Of a stretch of 64,000 nucleotides of DNA, positions 1 to 9,256 are shown piece after piece. The first letter of the stretch is position 1. The number at the start of each line of letters is the position of its first letter. This DNA comes from an uncultured Spirochaetia bacterium. Lineage in GTDB: Bacteria; Spirochaetota; Spirochaetia; SZUA-6; Bin103. Under the pieces are notes generated by a model that saw only the letters and a program-made list of their open reading frames with translations, did not search any database and was not told the DNA's origin. The stretch spans positions 992,001 to 1,056,000 of the forward strand of contig CATQHW010000002.1 in assembly GCA_958296075.1 (NCBI GenBank), in the 5' to 3' direction. The position numbers and the translations under genes were made by a program.

Positions 1-337
1 TGCCGAACGACAGGGTGCGCCACAGGTCGTCCATGATGCGCCGGATGTTGCGGCGGACATCTTTTGCATCGGCGTCCAGCAGCACCGCCTTGTTCCCGCA
101 GGCAATATCGAAGCCCGCCCCGGACGGGCTGATCCGATCTGCGTAGGCGATGACGCCGCCGATGGGCACGGCGTAGCCGAGGTGGTGGTCGGCCATGAGC
201 GCCGCTCGCTCGGCGCTCCCGGCGCAGCGCCGCATCTGAGCTACCGCTCCCACGTCGGCCTCGCCCCAGATCGGGATGCCGTCGAGCATCCGATACCCCC
301 GGCCGTTACCGGCCGCGTCCGGTTCCGTAGTCGTCAT
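1..337 (-). CDS. rtcB: RtcB-family RNA ligase, N-terminal part (runs off left edge)
   Basis: The first 112 codons of an RtcB-type 3'-phosphate/5'-hydroxyl RNA ligase, cut by the left edge of the window. RtcB seals RNA breaks using GTP and Mn2+ in tRNA repair or splicing-type reactions. Read directly: MTTTEPDAAG start, then DGIPIWGE, then a Q-M-R run, then MADHHLGYAVPIGGV, then GAGFDIACGNKAV. In the family the last block is the metal/guanylate-site loop (usually GVDIGCGM); the Asp and Cys of D-I-x-C-G are both kept. I chose the ATG at 337-335 because the family core begins about 20 residues later. The C-terminal two thirds, with the guanylylated His, lie outside the window. A 136-bp gap separates it from the raiA-like aldolase upstream on the same strand, so co-transcription is possible but not shown. 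Confidence 0.88.
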   Translation of the reverse strand, partial: MTTTEPDAAGNGRGYRMLDGIPIWGEADVGAVAQMRRCAGSAERAALMADHHLGYAVPIGGVIAYADRISPSGAGFDIACGNKAVLLDADAKDVRRNIRRIMDDLWRTLSFG

Positions 338-473
338 CGCAGTCGGCGTCGATGGCCGCCTTGAGTTCCCAGCGCCCGCACCTGATCGGCCGGCACCGCC
401 AACCCGGGATCGACCCCGAGCGGTTCCTGGACCTTCCTCATGCCGGCGCGGTCACAGGTACGGTGGGCCATGG

Positions 474-1163
474 TCAGTGCACGTGATACGCGTCGAGCAG
501 TTCCCGCAACGACACCTCGTCACGTTCCAGCAGCTCGAACAGCGGCGCCTCCACGTCCAACACCGCCTGCGCCTGTTGCGGGACCCGGTCGGCGATCTCC
601 GTCGGTATCGTCAACAGCCCGCTCTCATCGCCGTGCAACAGGTCGCCCGGATTGATCGTGAGCCCGCAGATCTCCACGGGGACGCCGAAGTCGACGATCG
701 CCGGGATGCCGTGCGAGACCACCAGACCGGCAGCGAAGAGCTGGAAGCCGGGCACGCGCCGCTCGATCCCCGCGCGGTCGCGCACGCCCCCGTCGGTGAC
801 CATGCCGGCGGCGCCCAGGTGCCTGAGCGCCCGCGCGGTCATGTCACCGCCGAAGCAGGAGCGCAGCCGATCCTGCCCCACGTGCTTGACCACGTACACG
901 CTCGGTTGCGGTGCCGCCGCGATTCGCTCGAACAGCTCGGTAAGGCGATCAGGACGCGGATCGGCCGGCGTGGTCGTGTCGGCGATCGCCGTGAACGCAT
1001 GGCCCACCAGCGGCGCGCGCTCCGGAAACAGGCACGTCAGTTCCATGTTCGCGTAACCGGCGGTCCGGTCACGCACCGTGAATCGCTCCACCGCGTTCAT
1101 CACCGTCGGGCTGTCGAACCGCCGCAACGCCTCTATCGTCCGTTCGCTCACCGCTCCGGCCAT
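474..1163 (-). CDS. RraA-family aldolase/decarboxylase-like protein
   Basis: A 229-residue member of the RraA / 4-hydroxy-4-methyl-2-oxoglutarate aldolase family. Relatives cleave or decarboxylate oxo-acids such as HMG and oxaloacetate with a divalent metal; RraA itself inhibits RNase E. The family signature is visible as G-A-A-G-M-V-T-D-G-G-V-R-D, where the Asp/Arg pair binds the substrate carboxylate, followed by a GL-x-I-x-PGDLLHGDESG block. The open frame extends upstream to 1517, but I chose the ATG at 1163 because it starts the family-like sequence and has a good Shine-Dalgarno (GAGGAAGG) about five bases upstream. Substrate cannot be assigned; with catabolic genes nearby an enzyme is more likely than an RNase E regulator. 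Confidence 0.85.
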   Translation of the reverse strand: MAGAVSERTIEALRRFDSPTVMNAVERFTVRDRTAGYANMELTCLFPERAPLVGHAFTAIADTTTPADPRPDRLTELFERIAAAPQPSVYVVKHVGQDRLRSCFGGDMTARALRHLGAAGMVTDGGVRDRAGIERRVPGFQLFAAGLVVSHGIPAIVDFGVPVEICGLTINPGDLLHGDESGLLTIPTEIADRVPQQAQAVLDVEAPLFELLERDEVSLRELLDAYHVH

Positions 1164-1306
1164 GGCACCTTCCTCAACGATCGCCTCCTCAACGCCCGGG
1201 TATCGGTCAGGGGCGATGTCTCCGGCGCGCGTCGGGACCCATTCTACCCACTGCCGTCCGGCTACGGTACAATGCCGGCAGTCCCGCAAATGGTGACACC
1301 AGCACC

Positions 1307-2335
1307 ATGCCGCAAGAAGGCACGCCGACCTGGGCCGGAAGAGCCTTGAGCGCGATCTTCGGTGGATACCAGGTACGCATAGATCCTTGGGAGGTCGATT
1401 ACGGCGATCAGACGCCGCTCGGGTCCGTGGATCACCGGCCGGACGAGGTGGATCACGAGGTCGAAGTAGCCGATGCGGACTGGGCGGCAATCGGGCCTGC
1501 GGATCGCGGCGTTCCACTCCCCGAATGCGTCGTGTTCATCGACGGCGTCCGCAGGCTGGAGGCGCGGGCGCAGGTGCGGCATGACGAACGGCTGATCTAC
1601 GGCGGATTCGGAAGCTATGCCGTGGGCGCTGTGGTCATGCGCGACTCGGCAGCGAAGTTCGGCCCGGTTCGCGTGTTTCGCAGCTTCGTGCTCGGCGCCG
1701 GCCTCTGCCCGCCGGCTCCGGTTCGGGTCCGCAGCGATCTTGAATATCGCGCCGAGAGTACGCCGAGGACGGAAGCCGACGCGCCGTTGCGCCATGTTCA
1801 GGACGCCATGCGGGACGCGGAAGCGGCGCTGGCTACGACGCTGTGCGGCGCCGGTACGCTGGTCATCGTCGATGGCCCGCTCAGCTTCGTGCCGGAGCGG
1901 CCGGAGCAAGCGTTGGGCTACATCAAACGCTTGCACGATCTCTACCTCCCGAGCCGGTTCCTCCCGCTCCTGGCGCACCTTCCGCGAGGCGCGCGGACGC
2001 CCCTGTTCGCGATTCGGAGCGCCACGTCCGGGTTCTCCCGGTACGCCTGGTTTCAGCGGCTCGCCGAACCCGGTCCCGGTGCGGCCGAGTTGCACGGTCT
2101 GGTGCGCCTGGAGGTGGGAGCGACCGCCGGCATGGACGCGGCCCGCGATCTCGCCGGTGCCGCCGCCGCGTGGCTGCCGAGAATCGCGCCGCATCGCGCC
2201 AGAGATCCGCGGTCGCCGCAGAACCTGCTGCCCATCGGCGCGCTCGAACAGCGGCTGCGCGCCCGGCTCGGCGACGCGCGGCTGATTCGACGCTGGATCG
2301 AAGCGCTGGTGGCAAAGGAGGCGGCGGATGGGTGA
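1307..2335 (+). CDS. nurA: NurA-type DNA-end nuclease
   Basis: A 342-residue protein read as a NurA-domain nuclease, the partner of the HerA translocase in DNA end resection. Family-typical acidic sites are visible: F-I-D-G-V-R-R-L with Asp79 and V-I-V-D-G-P-L with Asp189, both on predicted beta strands of the RNase H-like core. A C-terminal portion follows with a Y-I-K-R-L-H helix and F-S-R-Y segment. It overlaps the next gene by eight bases (ATGGGTGA), so the two are almost certainly translationally coupled. The ATG at 1307 has no strong ribosome site; a slightly later start is possible. It shares little recognisable sequence with archaeal NurA beyond the motifs, so the call rests on motifs plus the herA-sbcD-sbcC context. 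Confidence 0.8.
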   Translation: MPQEGTPTWAGRALSAIFGGYQVRIDPWEVDYGDQTPLGSVDHRPDEVDHEVEVADADWAAIGPADRGVPLPECVVFIDGVRRLEARAQVRHDERLIYGGFGSYAVGAVVMRDSAAKFGPVRVFRSFVLGAGLCPPAPVRVRSDLEYRAESTPRTEADAPLRHVQDAMRDAEAALATTLCGAGTLVIVDGPLSFVPERPEQALGYIKRLHDLYLPSRFLPLLAHLPRGARTPLFAIRSATSGFSRYAWFQRLAEPGPGAAELHGLVRLEVGATAGMDAARDLAGAAAAWLPRIAPHRARDPRSPQNLLPIGALEQRLRARLGDARLIRRWIEALVAKEAADG

Positions 2336-4007
2336 ACGGGAACGGACGCCCGAGCTGCCGGTCGGCGTGGTGCTCGGATCGGAAGACGCCGGTCCGCTCG
2401 AATTCTGGGTTGGCGTGGGTGAGGGCCGTTTCCTGCAGCTCGACGATCTCGTGACGGTCGAAGCCGTCGTCGATGGCACTGCGGTACGCTTCTACGGCAT
2501 CGTCGACCTGGTCCGCAAGCGGTACGAAGGCGCGCAGTTCGACTCGGATGCATTCCGGGCGTCGGCAGGCTTCCTGCCGGTGGATGTCTCCTATGCCGCT
2601 CACGTTCAGGTTACGCGGATCGACCCGGAGGTGTTCGTCCCGCCGCATCCCGGCAGCGACGTGTGCATCGTCCACGGGGAGCAGTTTCGGCGCGCGCTGT
2701 TCATCGATCGGATGGAACGCAAGGTGGTCATCGGCGCTACGCGCACCGGCGAAGCGGTTTTCGCCAACCTCGATTTCCTGGATGGGGCCAGAGGCGCGCA
2801 CGCATCGATCAGCGGCATCTCCGGCGTCGCCACCAAGACCAGCTACGCGACGTTCCTCCTCTATTCGCTGTTCCACTCCGACGCCCTGGGGCCGGACGCC
2901 GCCAACGCTCGCGCGATCATCTTCAACGTCAAGGGCGAGGACCTGCTGTGGCTCGACAAGGAAAACCGCCACGTCGATGCGGACGCCGCGGCCAGCTACC
3001 ATACCCTCGGACTCGACGCCGGACCGTTCGAGGCCGTCGGTTTCTTCGCCCCGACCCGGCGGTACGGCGACGTGCTCGTGCCCGAGGTAGGCAGCCGCCA
3101 CGAGGGTGTGCAGCCATACGCCTGGACCCTGCGCGAATTTGCCCGCGACCATCTGCTGCGCTTCGTGTTCTCCGAGGCGGAAGACGCCCGCTCCCAGCTC
3201 TCGTTCCTGATCTACCGGGTCGAACGGGAGTTGGAGCGAGCGGCGCGCAGCGGCGACCGAAACGCCCCCGATGACCCCGGAATCACCTTGGACGAAACCG
3301 ACCTTGCGAGCTTCGACGATCTGCTCGAGCTGCTCGATGGCGGAACGCTGGACCGGATGGCCCGGAGCGCCGCTCCCGGCACCCTGGACGCCTTCCGCCG
3401 CCGCCTGCACGCCGCGGCCCAGCACATGGGTCATCTGGTGCGCGGCGACCGCGAGACCGCTCGTCGGCGCATCGACTGGCAGGCGCATCAGGTCGCGGTC
3501 GTGGACATCCATACCCTGCACCAGACGGCGCAGATGTTCGTGGTCGGCGTGCTGCTCAAGCGGATGATGCAGGACAAGGAGCAGCAGGGTACGGCGCGCC
3601 CGCTGGTCTTCGTGGTGCTGGACGAACTCAACAAGTACGCGCCGCGGTCCGGCTGGAGTCCGATTCAGGACGTCCTGCTCGACATCGCCGAACGCGGGCG
3701 CTCGCTCGGCGTCTCCCTGTTCGGCGCTCAACAGACCGCGAGCGAGGTGGAGCGCCGGGTGGTCGCCAACGCGGCGCTGAAAGTGGTAGGACGCCTCGAC
3801 GCCGCCGAAGCGGAACGCGGCGAGTACGGCTTCCTGACCCAGGTGGCCCGACGGCGCGCCACGATGCTCTCCCCGGGCACGATGATCGTCACCCAGCCGG
3901 AACTGCCGACCCCGGTGCTGGTGAACTTCCCGTTTCCGTCCTGGGCGACGCGACAGAGCGAGGTGAAGGATCCCGCCGGGGACGACGATCCGTTCGCCCG
4001 CGCGTAA
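2328..4007 (+). CDS. herA: HerA-type hexameric DNA translocase ATPase
   Basis: A 559-residue HerA/FtsK-superfamily ATPase (DUF87 type). It is expected to form a hexamer that threads DNA into the NurA nuclease. The N-terminal roughly 100 residues are a HAS-barrel-like beta domain. The nucleotide site is G-I-S-G-V-A-T-K-T-S at residues 163-172, with Lys170; it lacks the usual Gly just before the Lys. Walker B is L-V-F-V-V-L-D-E-L-N with Asp432 and Glu433, followed by a sensor region with F-G-A-Q-Q-T. The start at 2328 has a strong AAGGAGG site and overlaps the nurA stop. sbcD follows after 52 bases. The set acts in double-strand-break processing; a defence role is an alternative but no dedicated effector gene is present. 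Confidence 0.87.
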   Translation: MGERERTPELPVGVVLGSEDAGPLEFWVGVGEGRFLQLDDLVTVEAVVDGTAVRFYGIVDLVRKRYEGAQFDSDAFRASAGFLPVDVSYAAHVQVTRIDPEVFVPPHPGSDVCIVHGEQFRRALFIDRMERKVVIGATRTGEAVFANLDFLDGARGAHASISGISGVATKTSYATFLLYSLFHSDALGPDAANARAIIFNVKGEDLLWLDKENRHVDADAAASYHTLGLDAGPFEAVGFFAPTRRYGDVLVPEVGSRHEGVQPYAWTLREFARDHLLRFVFSEAEDARSQLSFLIYRVERELERAARSGDRNAPDDPGITLDETDLASFDDLLELLDGGTLDRMARSAAPGTLDAFRRRLHAAAQHMGHLVRGDRETARRRIDWQAHQVAVVDIHTLHQTAQMFVVGVLLKRMMQDKEQQGTARPLVFVVLDELNKYAPRSGWSPIQDVLLDIAERGRSLGVSLFGAQQTASEVERRVVANAALKVVGRLDAAEAERGEYGFLTQVARRRATMLSPGTMIVTQPELPTPVLVNFPFPSWATRQSEVKDPAGDDDPFARA

Positions 4008-4059
4008 TGAAGCCCCTTGAGAGAAGCCCCATGAGAGGTCCCGCCGTGAGAGAAGATTC

Positions 4060-5208
4060 ATGAGAATCGTGCACACCAGCGACTGGCACGTCGGGCGCCA
4101 CTGGAAGGGCCTGCAGCGCCTGGACGAAATGGCGGCAATCCTCGATCACCTGGCCCGCTTCATCGAGCGGGAGTCGATCGACCTGGTCCTCCACTCCGGC
4201 GACGTCTTCGACAGCCGGAACCCGACGGGCGAGGCCGAGCGGCTGGTCAACGAGTTCCTGGTGCGCGCCGGCCGTACCGGCGCCCGCACCGTGCTGATCG
4301 CCGGCAACCACGACGATCCGCGCCGGTTCGACGCCCGTGCGCTGCTGGCCGAGGGGGCCAACGTGCATATCGTCGGTCGGCCCAGGCGAGCGGACCGCGG
4401 TGGCGCGTTCATGATCGAGACCCGCGGCGAGAAAGCCGTCGTCGCAGCCCTGCCCTTCGCCTCGCCCGGGGTGTGGGTCTCCGCGTTGGACATCGCCGGC
4501 GACGAGGCGGCGGCTCGCAGCAAGTACGCGCATATGTTCCAACGGGCCGTAGCGAACCTCTGCGGGGCGTACCGCGACGACGCGGTCAACCTCCTGTTGG
4601 CCCATACCCACCTGGAGGGCGCGGTCTTTGGTGAGTCCGAGCGTCGGGTCCACTTGTCCGAGGATTGGGCAGCCACGCCGCAGACGTTGCCGCCGACCGC
4701 CGCCTACATCGCGCTCGGCCACATCCACAAGCAGCAGAAGGTAGCAGGCACGCTGCCCGCCTGGTACGCCGGCTCACCGTTGCAACTCGACTTCGGCGAG
4801 GTCGGCCAGGAAAAGAGCTTCCTGGTCGTCGAGGCGACGCCGCGCCGGCCGGCGCGGGTTGAGCGCGTGCCCTACGAAGGCGCCCGGTCGCTGCGAAGCA
4901 TCGCGGGGACCATGGACGAGTTGGCGGCGGCCGCCGGCCGGGATGACTGCTGGCTGCGGGTTACGGTCAATCTCACCGGAAAGGATCCGGACGTCAACCG
5001 CAAGGTGCGCGAGATACTGCCCCGCGCGCTGGTCGTGCGCGTCGACCTGCCTCAGGCTGAAGTACGGAACGGCACCCGGCCGGAAGCCGGTGCGTCGGCG
5101 ATCGAACGGTACGCAGCCTACCACCGGCGGGCGTACGAACGGGAACCCGAGCCGGTCGTGAGCGCCACGTTTCAGCAACTCCACGAACAAGCTATGGAGG
5201 ACACCTGA
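4060..5208 (+). CDS. sbcD: SbcD/Mre11 exonuclease subunit
   Basis: A 382-residue calcineurin-like metallophosphoesterase of the SbcD/Mre11 family, the nuclease half of the complex that cleaves hairpins and protein-blocked DNA ends. All phosphodiesterase motifs are in order: S-D-W-H-V-G (Asp8, His10), G-D-V-F-D (residues 47-51), G-N-H-D (82-85), H-T-H (182-184) and G-H-I-H (220-223). The remaining roughly 130 residues form the capping and SbcC-binding region. The start ATG directly opens the first motif (MRIVHTSDWH), as is normal for the family. sbcC begins three bases after its stop, so the two subunits are made from one message. The 52-bp gap before it holds several GAGAGAAG-like and TGAGA repeats. 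Confidence 0.94.
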   Translation: MRIVHTSDWHVGRHWKGLQRLDEMAAILDHLARFIERESIDLVLHSGDVFDSRNPTGEAERLVNEFLVRAGRTGARTVLIAGNHDDPRRFDARALLAEGANVHIVGRPRRADRGGAFMIETRGEKAVVAALPFASPGVWVSALDIAGDEAAARSKYAHMFQRAVANLCGAYRDDAVNLLLAHTHLEGAVFGESERRVHLSEDWAATPQTLPPTAAYIALGHIHKQQKVAGTLPAWYAGSPLQLDFGEVGQEKSFLVVEATPRRPARVERVPYEGARSLRSIAGTMDELAAAAGRDDCWLRVTVNLTGKDPDVNRKVREILPRALVVRVDLPQAEVRNGTRPEAGASAIERYAAYHRRAYEREPEPVVSATFQQLHEQAMEDT

Positions 5209-5211
5209 TCG

Positions 5212-8200
5212 ATGCGTCCGATCCATCTCGATGTCGAAGGTCTGGCCTGTTTCAAGGAGAAGCAGGAGATCGACTTCTCCGATCTGGACCTGTTCGCGAT
5301 TTGCGGTCCGACCGGCGCCGGCAAGTCGACCTTGCTCGACGCCGTCCTGTTCGCGTTGTACGGCGAGGTCCCGCGGGTCGGCAAGCAGGACCTGAAGGAG
5401 ATGATCTCGGCCGGACGCGAGCGCGTGAGCGTGCGATTCGACTTCGCCGTCGGCGACCGCCGGTACCGAATCGCGCGCGCGTTGCGTACCAGGGGATCGG
5501 CCAGCGTTCGCTTCGAGGAGCATGACGGGGCGGATTTCAACACGGTTCTCGCCGATCAAGTGCGCACGGCGTCCCAGGAGGTGACGCGCCTGCTCGGGCT
5601 CGACGTCGACGCGTTTACCCAGGCGGTCATCCTGCCGCAAGGCGAGTTCGCCAGGTTCCTGAAGGCAGACCCGCGCAAACGCCGCGAGATGCTGCGCACG
5701 CTGCTGCGGCTCGACGTGTACGAACGGATGCGACAGGCGGCGCAGGAGGTATCCAACTGCAGGAAGTTCCAACTCGAATCGTTGGAGCACCGTCTGCGTG
5801 ACGAGTACGGCGGCGTATCCGGCACGGCGCTTGCGGAGCTGCGGAGCGCGTGGCAGGAGGCGCGAACGCTGCTCGAAGATCGGCGCAAGGAAGCCGGCGA
5901 CGCTGAGAACCGGCTCATCGAAATCCGGGAGCGGCGCGCGAAGACGGCGGACCTCACGAAGCATGAGGCACGAATGGCGGACCTCCACCGCGGCGCTGCG
6001 AGGATCGAGGAAGCGCGGGGGGAACTCGAGACGGCACGCCGGGCCGCCGATCTGGTTCCGCTGATCGCGGAAGCGGACCGAGCGACGCGTGATGCCGGCG
6101 CCGCGAGGAACGAGGCCGAGCACGCCCGGCACGCGCGTGAGACGGCCGCGCACGACCATGCGGAACGTTTGCGGGAGCTGGCACGGGCAGAGGAGCAGGC
6201 GCAGAAGGAGATTCCCGCACTCCGTGACCGGGTGGCAGGACTCGACCGCATACTCGGCCGTCTGCCGGAAGTCAGGGGACTCGAAACCGCGGTGCGCAAG
6301 AACCGTACGCGAGTCGAGCGGCTCGTCGAGGAGGCCACCGAAACCCGTACACGCCAGGAGCGGATGGGAGCGGAAGCCGACAGACGGCAGAACTTCGTGG
6401 GAACGGCGCGCGCGGATCTGGACGGCATCGGCTACGACGCGCAACTCGACGAAGCGCTCGACCGGGTCCGTGAGGCGGCGACCAGACTTGCGGACGCCCG
6501 CGCGGAGTTGCAGAGAGCCGAGCCGGCACGCGAACAGCGCCGCAGGACGCTGAAGGGCTGTACCGCCGACGTCGAGCGGCTCGATGCTCGGCTTCGGGCG
6601 CAGGAAGCCGCCCAGCAACATGCGCAGCAGGAGTCGGACCGATCCGAGGAGGCGTTGCACGCGGCGCACCGTCTGGACGCTGCCAATCATCTGCGGGAGT
6701 CGCTGGCGCCGGGAATGGCGTGCCCGGTCTGCACCCGGATCGTGACCGACCCGCCGGCGGCTGACCTGCACCCTGACGTCGCAGCCGCCCGCGCGGCGTA
6801 CGAAGACGCCGGCCGTGTCTTGCAACGAGTCGGCGGCGACGCGCAGGAAACGCGCACTGCGCGGACCCAGGTGGAAAGCGACGCTCGCGCTGCTCACCGG
6901 GCGCTCGCCGAGGCGGAAGAACGGGTGAGCGAGGCGCGTGCCAACGTCCGCATGATGGAAACCGACATCCGGGGCTCCCTTGGCGACCACGCGCCGGTGG
7001 ATGAGGAAGCGATCGAGGTCTGGTTCACGCGGCAGATGCAGACCGTGTCGGCTGCCCGCAGTGCCTTCGAGGCGGCTCGGGATCGGCTGGAGACGGCAAC
7101 GCATGAGCTGAGCGAGTTGCGCCGCCGGGAAGAGACGATGCGCACCGACCTGGAGCGGATGGAGCGCGAGCGGTGCGAGCGCGCCGCCGATCTGGGAGCG
7201 GACGAGGAGCGCCTCGGTACGGTGCGGGCGGAGATTGCGGCGGTGACGCGGTCGACCGATCCCGAACGGGAGCGCGCCGACCTGGCGGCTCGCGTCGATG
7301 AGATCGGTTCCCGCCAGAACGACGCCGCGGCCGGGGAGGCCAGAGCGAGGAGTGAATTGGCGGCCAGGCAGCAGGCCAGTGCGGAGCGCGAGCGAGCCGC
7401 CGAAGAGGCCGCGAACGATGCGACTGCGCGGATCGAGCTGTGTGACCGGCGCGTCGTGCAGGCACGCTTCGCGAGCGTGGACGATGTTCGCGTGGCGGTG
7501 CGAGACGACGCCGAGCGGAACCGACTGCGCACGTCGATCGGCGACTACGAGCGCGACCTGCACGCAGTCGACCAGCGCGTCCGCGAGCTGCGGAACGACC
7601 TGGGCAGCGAACGGGTTTCAGCGGAGCAACTCGAAGACGCTCAGGCCGCCGCGCGCAGCATCGCCGAGAACGTCGAGGAGCTGGTCAGGCGGAACGAGAA
7701 TCTCAGACAGCAGGTCGAGACCTTGCAGGACCATCTCGCAAGAGCGCAGGTCCTCCGGGAGCGCTTGCGGGCCGGAAGGGAGCAGCATCGTCTCTTCAGC
7801 GGATTGGCCATCGATCTCCGCAGCGACAGGTTCCAGGCATACGTCCTGGAGGATGGCTTCTCGAAGCTCGTACAAGGTGCCTCGGACCGGTTGTTCACCT
7901 TGTCCGGCGAGCGCTACGCACTGAGGTTCCAGGATGATCAGATCCTGGTGGTCGACCACGACAACGCTGACGAGACGCGCATCAGCGACACGTTGAGCGG
8001 CGGTGAGACATTTCTCACGTCGCTGTCTCTTGCCCTGGAGCTCAGCAGGCAGGTGCAGGAAGCGGCGGGCGCCGTGAACCTGGACAGCCTGTTCATCGAC
8101 GAGGGCTTCGGGACCCTGGATCGCGACACGTTGGCGACCGTGTCGGAGACCATCCAGAGCCTGCAGATCGCCGGCCGCATGGTCGGCATCATCACGCACA

Positions 8201-8289
8201 TACCGGAGCTTCGCGACGAGTTCTCCCAGCAGATCGTCGTCACCAAACATCACGGATACTCGACCGCACAGGTCAGGACACGACCATAG
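5212..8289 (+). CDS. sbcC: SbcC/Rad50 SMC-like ATPase subunit
   Basis: A 1,025-residue Rad50-type ATPase that pairs with SbcD. The N-terminal half-ATPase has Walker A G-P-T-G-A-G-K-S (residues 32-39, Lys38). Two long charged coiled-coil arms, rich in Glu, Arg and Ala, flank a zinc hook C-P-V-C (504-507), which sits at the midpoint as expected for antiparallel arms. The C-terminal lobe has the ABC signature L-S-G-G-E (928-932) and Walker B L-F-I-D-E-G-F-G with Asp963 and Glu964. Length matches typical bacterial SbcC. It is the last gene of the nurA-herA-sbcD-sbcC run; the next gene's likely start lies 54 bases downstream. Confidence 0.95.
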   Translation: MRPIHLDVEGLACFKEKQEIDFSDLDLFAICGPTGAGKSTLLDAVLFALYGEVPRVGKQDLKEMISAGRERVSVRFDFAVGDRRYRIARALRTRGSASVRFEEHDGADFNTVLADQVRTASQEVTRLLGLDVDAFTQAVILPQGEFARFLKADPRKRREMLRTLLRLDVYERMRQAAQEVSNCRKFQLESLEHRLRDEYGGVSGTALAELRSAWQEARTLLEDRRKEAGDAENRLIEIRERRAKTADLTKHEARMADLHRGAARIEEARGELETARRAADLVPLIAEADRATRDAGAARNEAEHARHARETAAHDHAERLRELARAEEQAQKEIPALRDRVAGLDRILGRLPEVRGLETAVRKNRTRVERLVEEATETRTRQERMGAEADRRQNFVGTARADLDGIGYDAQLDEALDRVREAATRLADARAELQRAEPAREQRRRTLKGCTADVERLDARLRAQEAAQQHAQQESDRSEEALHAAHRLDAANHLRESLAPGMACPVCTRIVTDPPAADLHPDVAAARAAYEDAGRVLQRVGGDAQETRTARTQVESDARAAHRALAEAEERVSEARANVRMMETDIRGSLGDHAPVDEEAIEVWFTRQMQTVSAARSAFEAARDRLETATHELSELRRREETMRTDLERMERERCERAADLGADEERLGTVRAEIAAVTRSTDPERERADLAARVDEIGSRQNDAAAGEARARSELAARQQASAERERAAEEAANDATARIELCDRRVVQARFASVDDVRVAVRDDAERNRLRTSIGDYERDLHAVDQRVRELRNDLGSERVSAEQLEDAQAAARSIAENVEELVRRNENLRQQVETLQDHLARAQVLRERLRAGREQHRLFSGLAIDLRSDRFQAYVLEDGFSKLVQGASDRLFTLSGERYALRFQDDQILVVDHDNADETRISDTLSGGETFLTSLSLALELSRQVQEAAGAVNLDSLFIDEGFGTLDRDTLATVSETIQSLQIAGRMVGIITHIPELRDEFSQQIVVTKHHGYSTAQVRTRP

Positions 8290-8343
8290 CGGATGGGCCG
8301 GCCGATGTTGTCCCCCATCCGGCGCGCGTGCGAGCCTGCCGGC

Positions 8344-9063
8344 ATGTCTGACGCTCATCGCACCGATCCGTACGCGGGCGCCGCCGACATGCGCCTGCCC
8401 GAACCGTTGCGAGCCGGCCTGCTGCGCCATCTCGACCATCTGCGGGCCCGGTACGAGGCGCGGGGATGGGGCGGCCGCACCGGGTTCGGCAGCCGGCCGG
8501 CCGTGCTGGTCATCGACTTGGCCCGTTTCTGGACGGAGCCGGCGCATCAGATGGGAAGCGAAATGGATCCGGTGGTCGAAGCCACCGCCCGCGTCCTGGC
8601 GGTAGCGCGCTCCCGTTCGGTGCCGGTGTTCTTCTCCACGTCCGCCTGGGACCCGGCCGATCCGCCTAGCCCGCAATCGCGCAAGCTCTCCCTGCGGGTC
8701 GACCCGAGCGATCTGTCCGTGTTCGACATCGATCCCCGGCTTGCGCCCCGGCCGAACGAGAAGGTGTTCCGCAAGTGCTACGCCTCCTGCTTCAAGGGCA
8801 CCAACCTGCACGAGATGCTGGCGGCGCTGCGCGTCGACACGCTCATCGTCACCGGCGTCAGCACCAGCCATTGCGTCTACGCCACCTGCCGGGACGGCGC
8901 CGACAGCTACCACCTCATCGTCGCGCGGCAGGCGGTCGGCGACCGCTGCGAGCTGTTCCACGAGGTGAACCTCATGGACATCGACCTGGAGCTCGGCGAC
9001 GTGCTGCCGGTCGACGAGGTGCTGGCCGGGCTGCGCGCCGTCCCGGACCGACCGGCCGGCTGA
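8344..9063 (+). CDS. Isochorismatase-like cysteine hydrolase
   Basis: A 239-residue member of the isochorismatase/cysteine hydrolase fold. Relatives hydrolyse N-carbamoyl compounds, nicotinamide or isochorismate. The Asp-Lys-Cys catalytic triad is readable: V-L-V-I-D-L (Asp58), F-R-K-C-Y (Lys144) and G-V-S-T-S-H-C-V-Y-A-T (Cys177). The S-T-S-H-C-V context and the R-K-C-Y-A-S-C-F segment look most like N-carbamoylsarcosine amidase-type enzymes, but the substrate is not determined. The frame is open upstream to 8293; I prefer the ATG at 8344 because the preceding residues are basic and family-unlike. It sits behind sbcC on the same strand but is probably functionally separate. Confidence 0.87.
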   Translation: MSDAHRTDPYAGAADMRLPEPLRAGLLRHLDHLRARYEARGWGGRTGFGSRPAVLVIDLARFWTEPAHQMGSEMDPVVEATARVLAVARSRSVPVFFSTSAWDPADPPSPQSRKLSLRVDPSDLSVFDIDPRLAPRPNEKVFRKCYASCFKGTNLHEMLAALRVDTLIVTGVSTSHCVYATCRDGADSYHLIVARQAVGDRCELFHEVNLMDIDLELGDVLPVDEVLAGLRAVPDRPAG

Positions 9064-9256
9064 CTCAGGGCACCACAGCCAGTCCGCACCGTTCTACTCG
9101 GCGCGTGGAGCGAGCAGGTGGCGACCGTGTGCTATCGTGCGGCGAGAGGAGAGGATGAGGACATGAGAAGCGTGTCATCGACCGGCGGTATGGCCGGCGG
9201 GAAGAGACCTCATGATGCGCGGGACGTTCTGAAGCGATCTCGCCGACGCTGAGCGG

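Noticed and set aside
1923..7563. Long minus-strand open frames under herA and sbcC (1923-4076 and 4774-7563)
   Set aside because: The plus strand encodes complete, motif-perfect HerA and SbcC over the same region; the antisense translations have no domain.
1307..8289. nurA-herA cluster considered as a phage-defence island
   Set aside because: Defence HerA systems carry an effector such as Sir2 or DUF4297. Here the partners are NurA, SbcD and SbcC, which fit DNA repair.
9064..9256. Open bases between the cysteine hydrolase and aldo/keto reductase considered for a small gene or RNA
   Set aside because: No start with a ribosome site, no stable hairpin pair and no motif seen.
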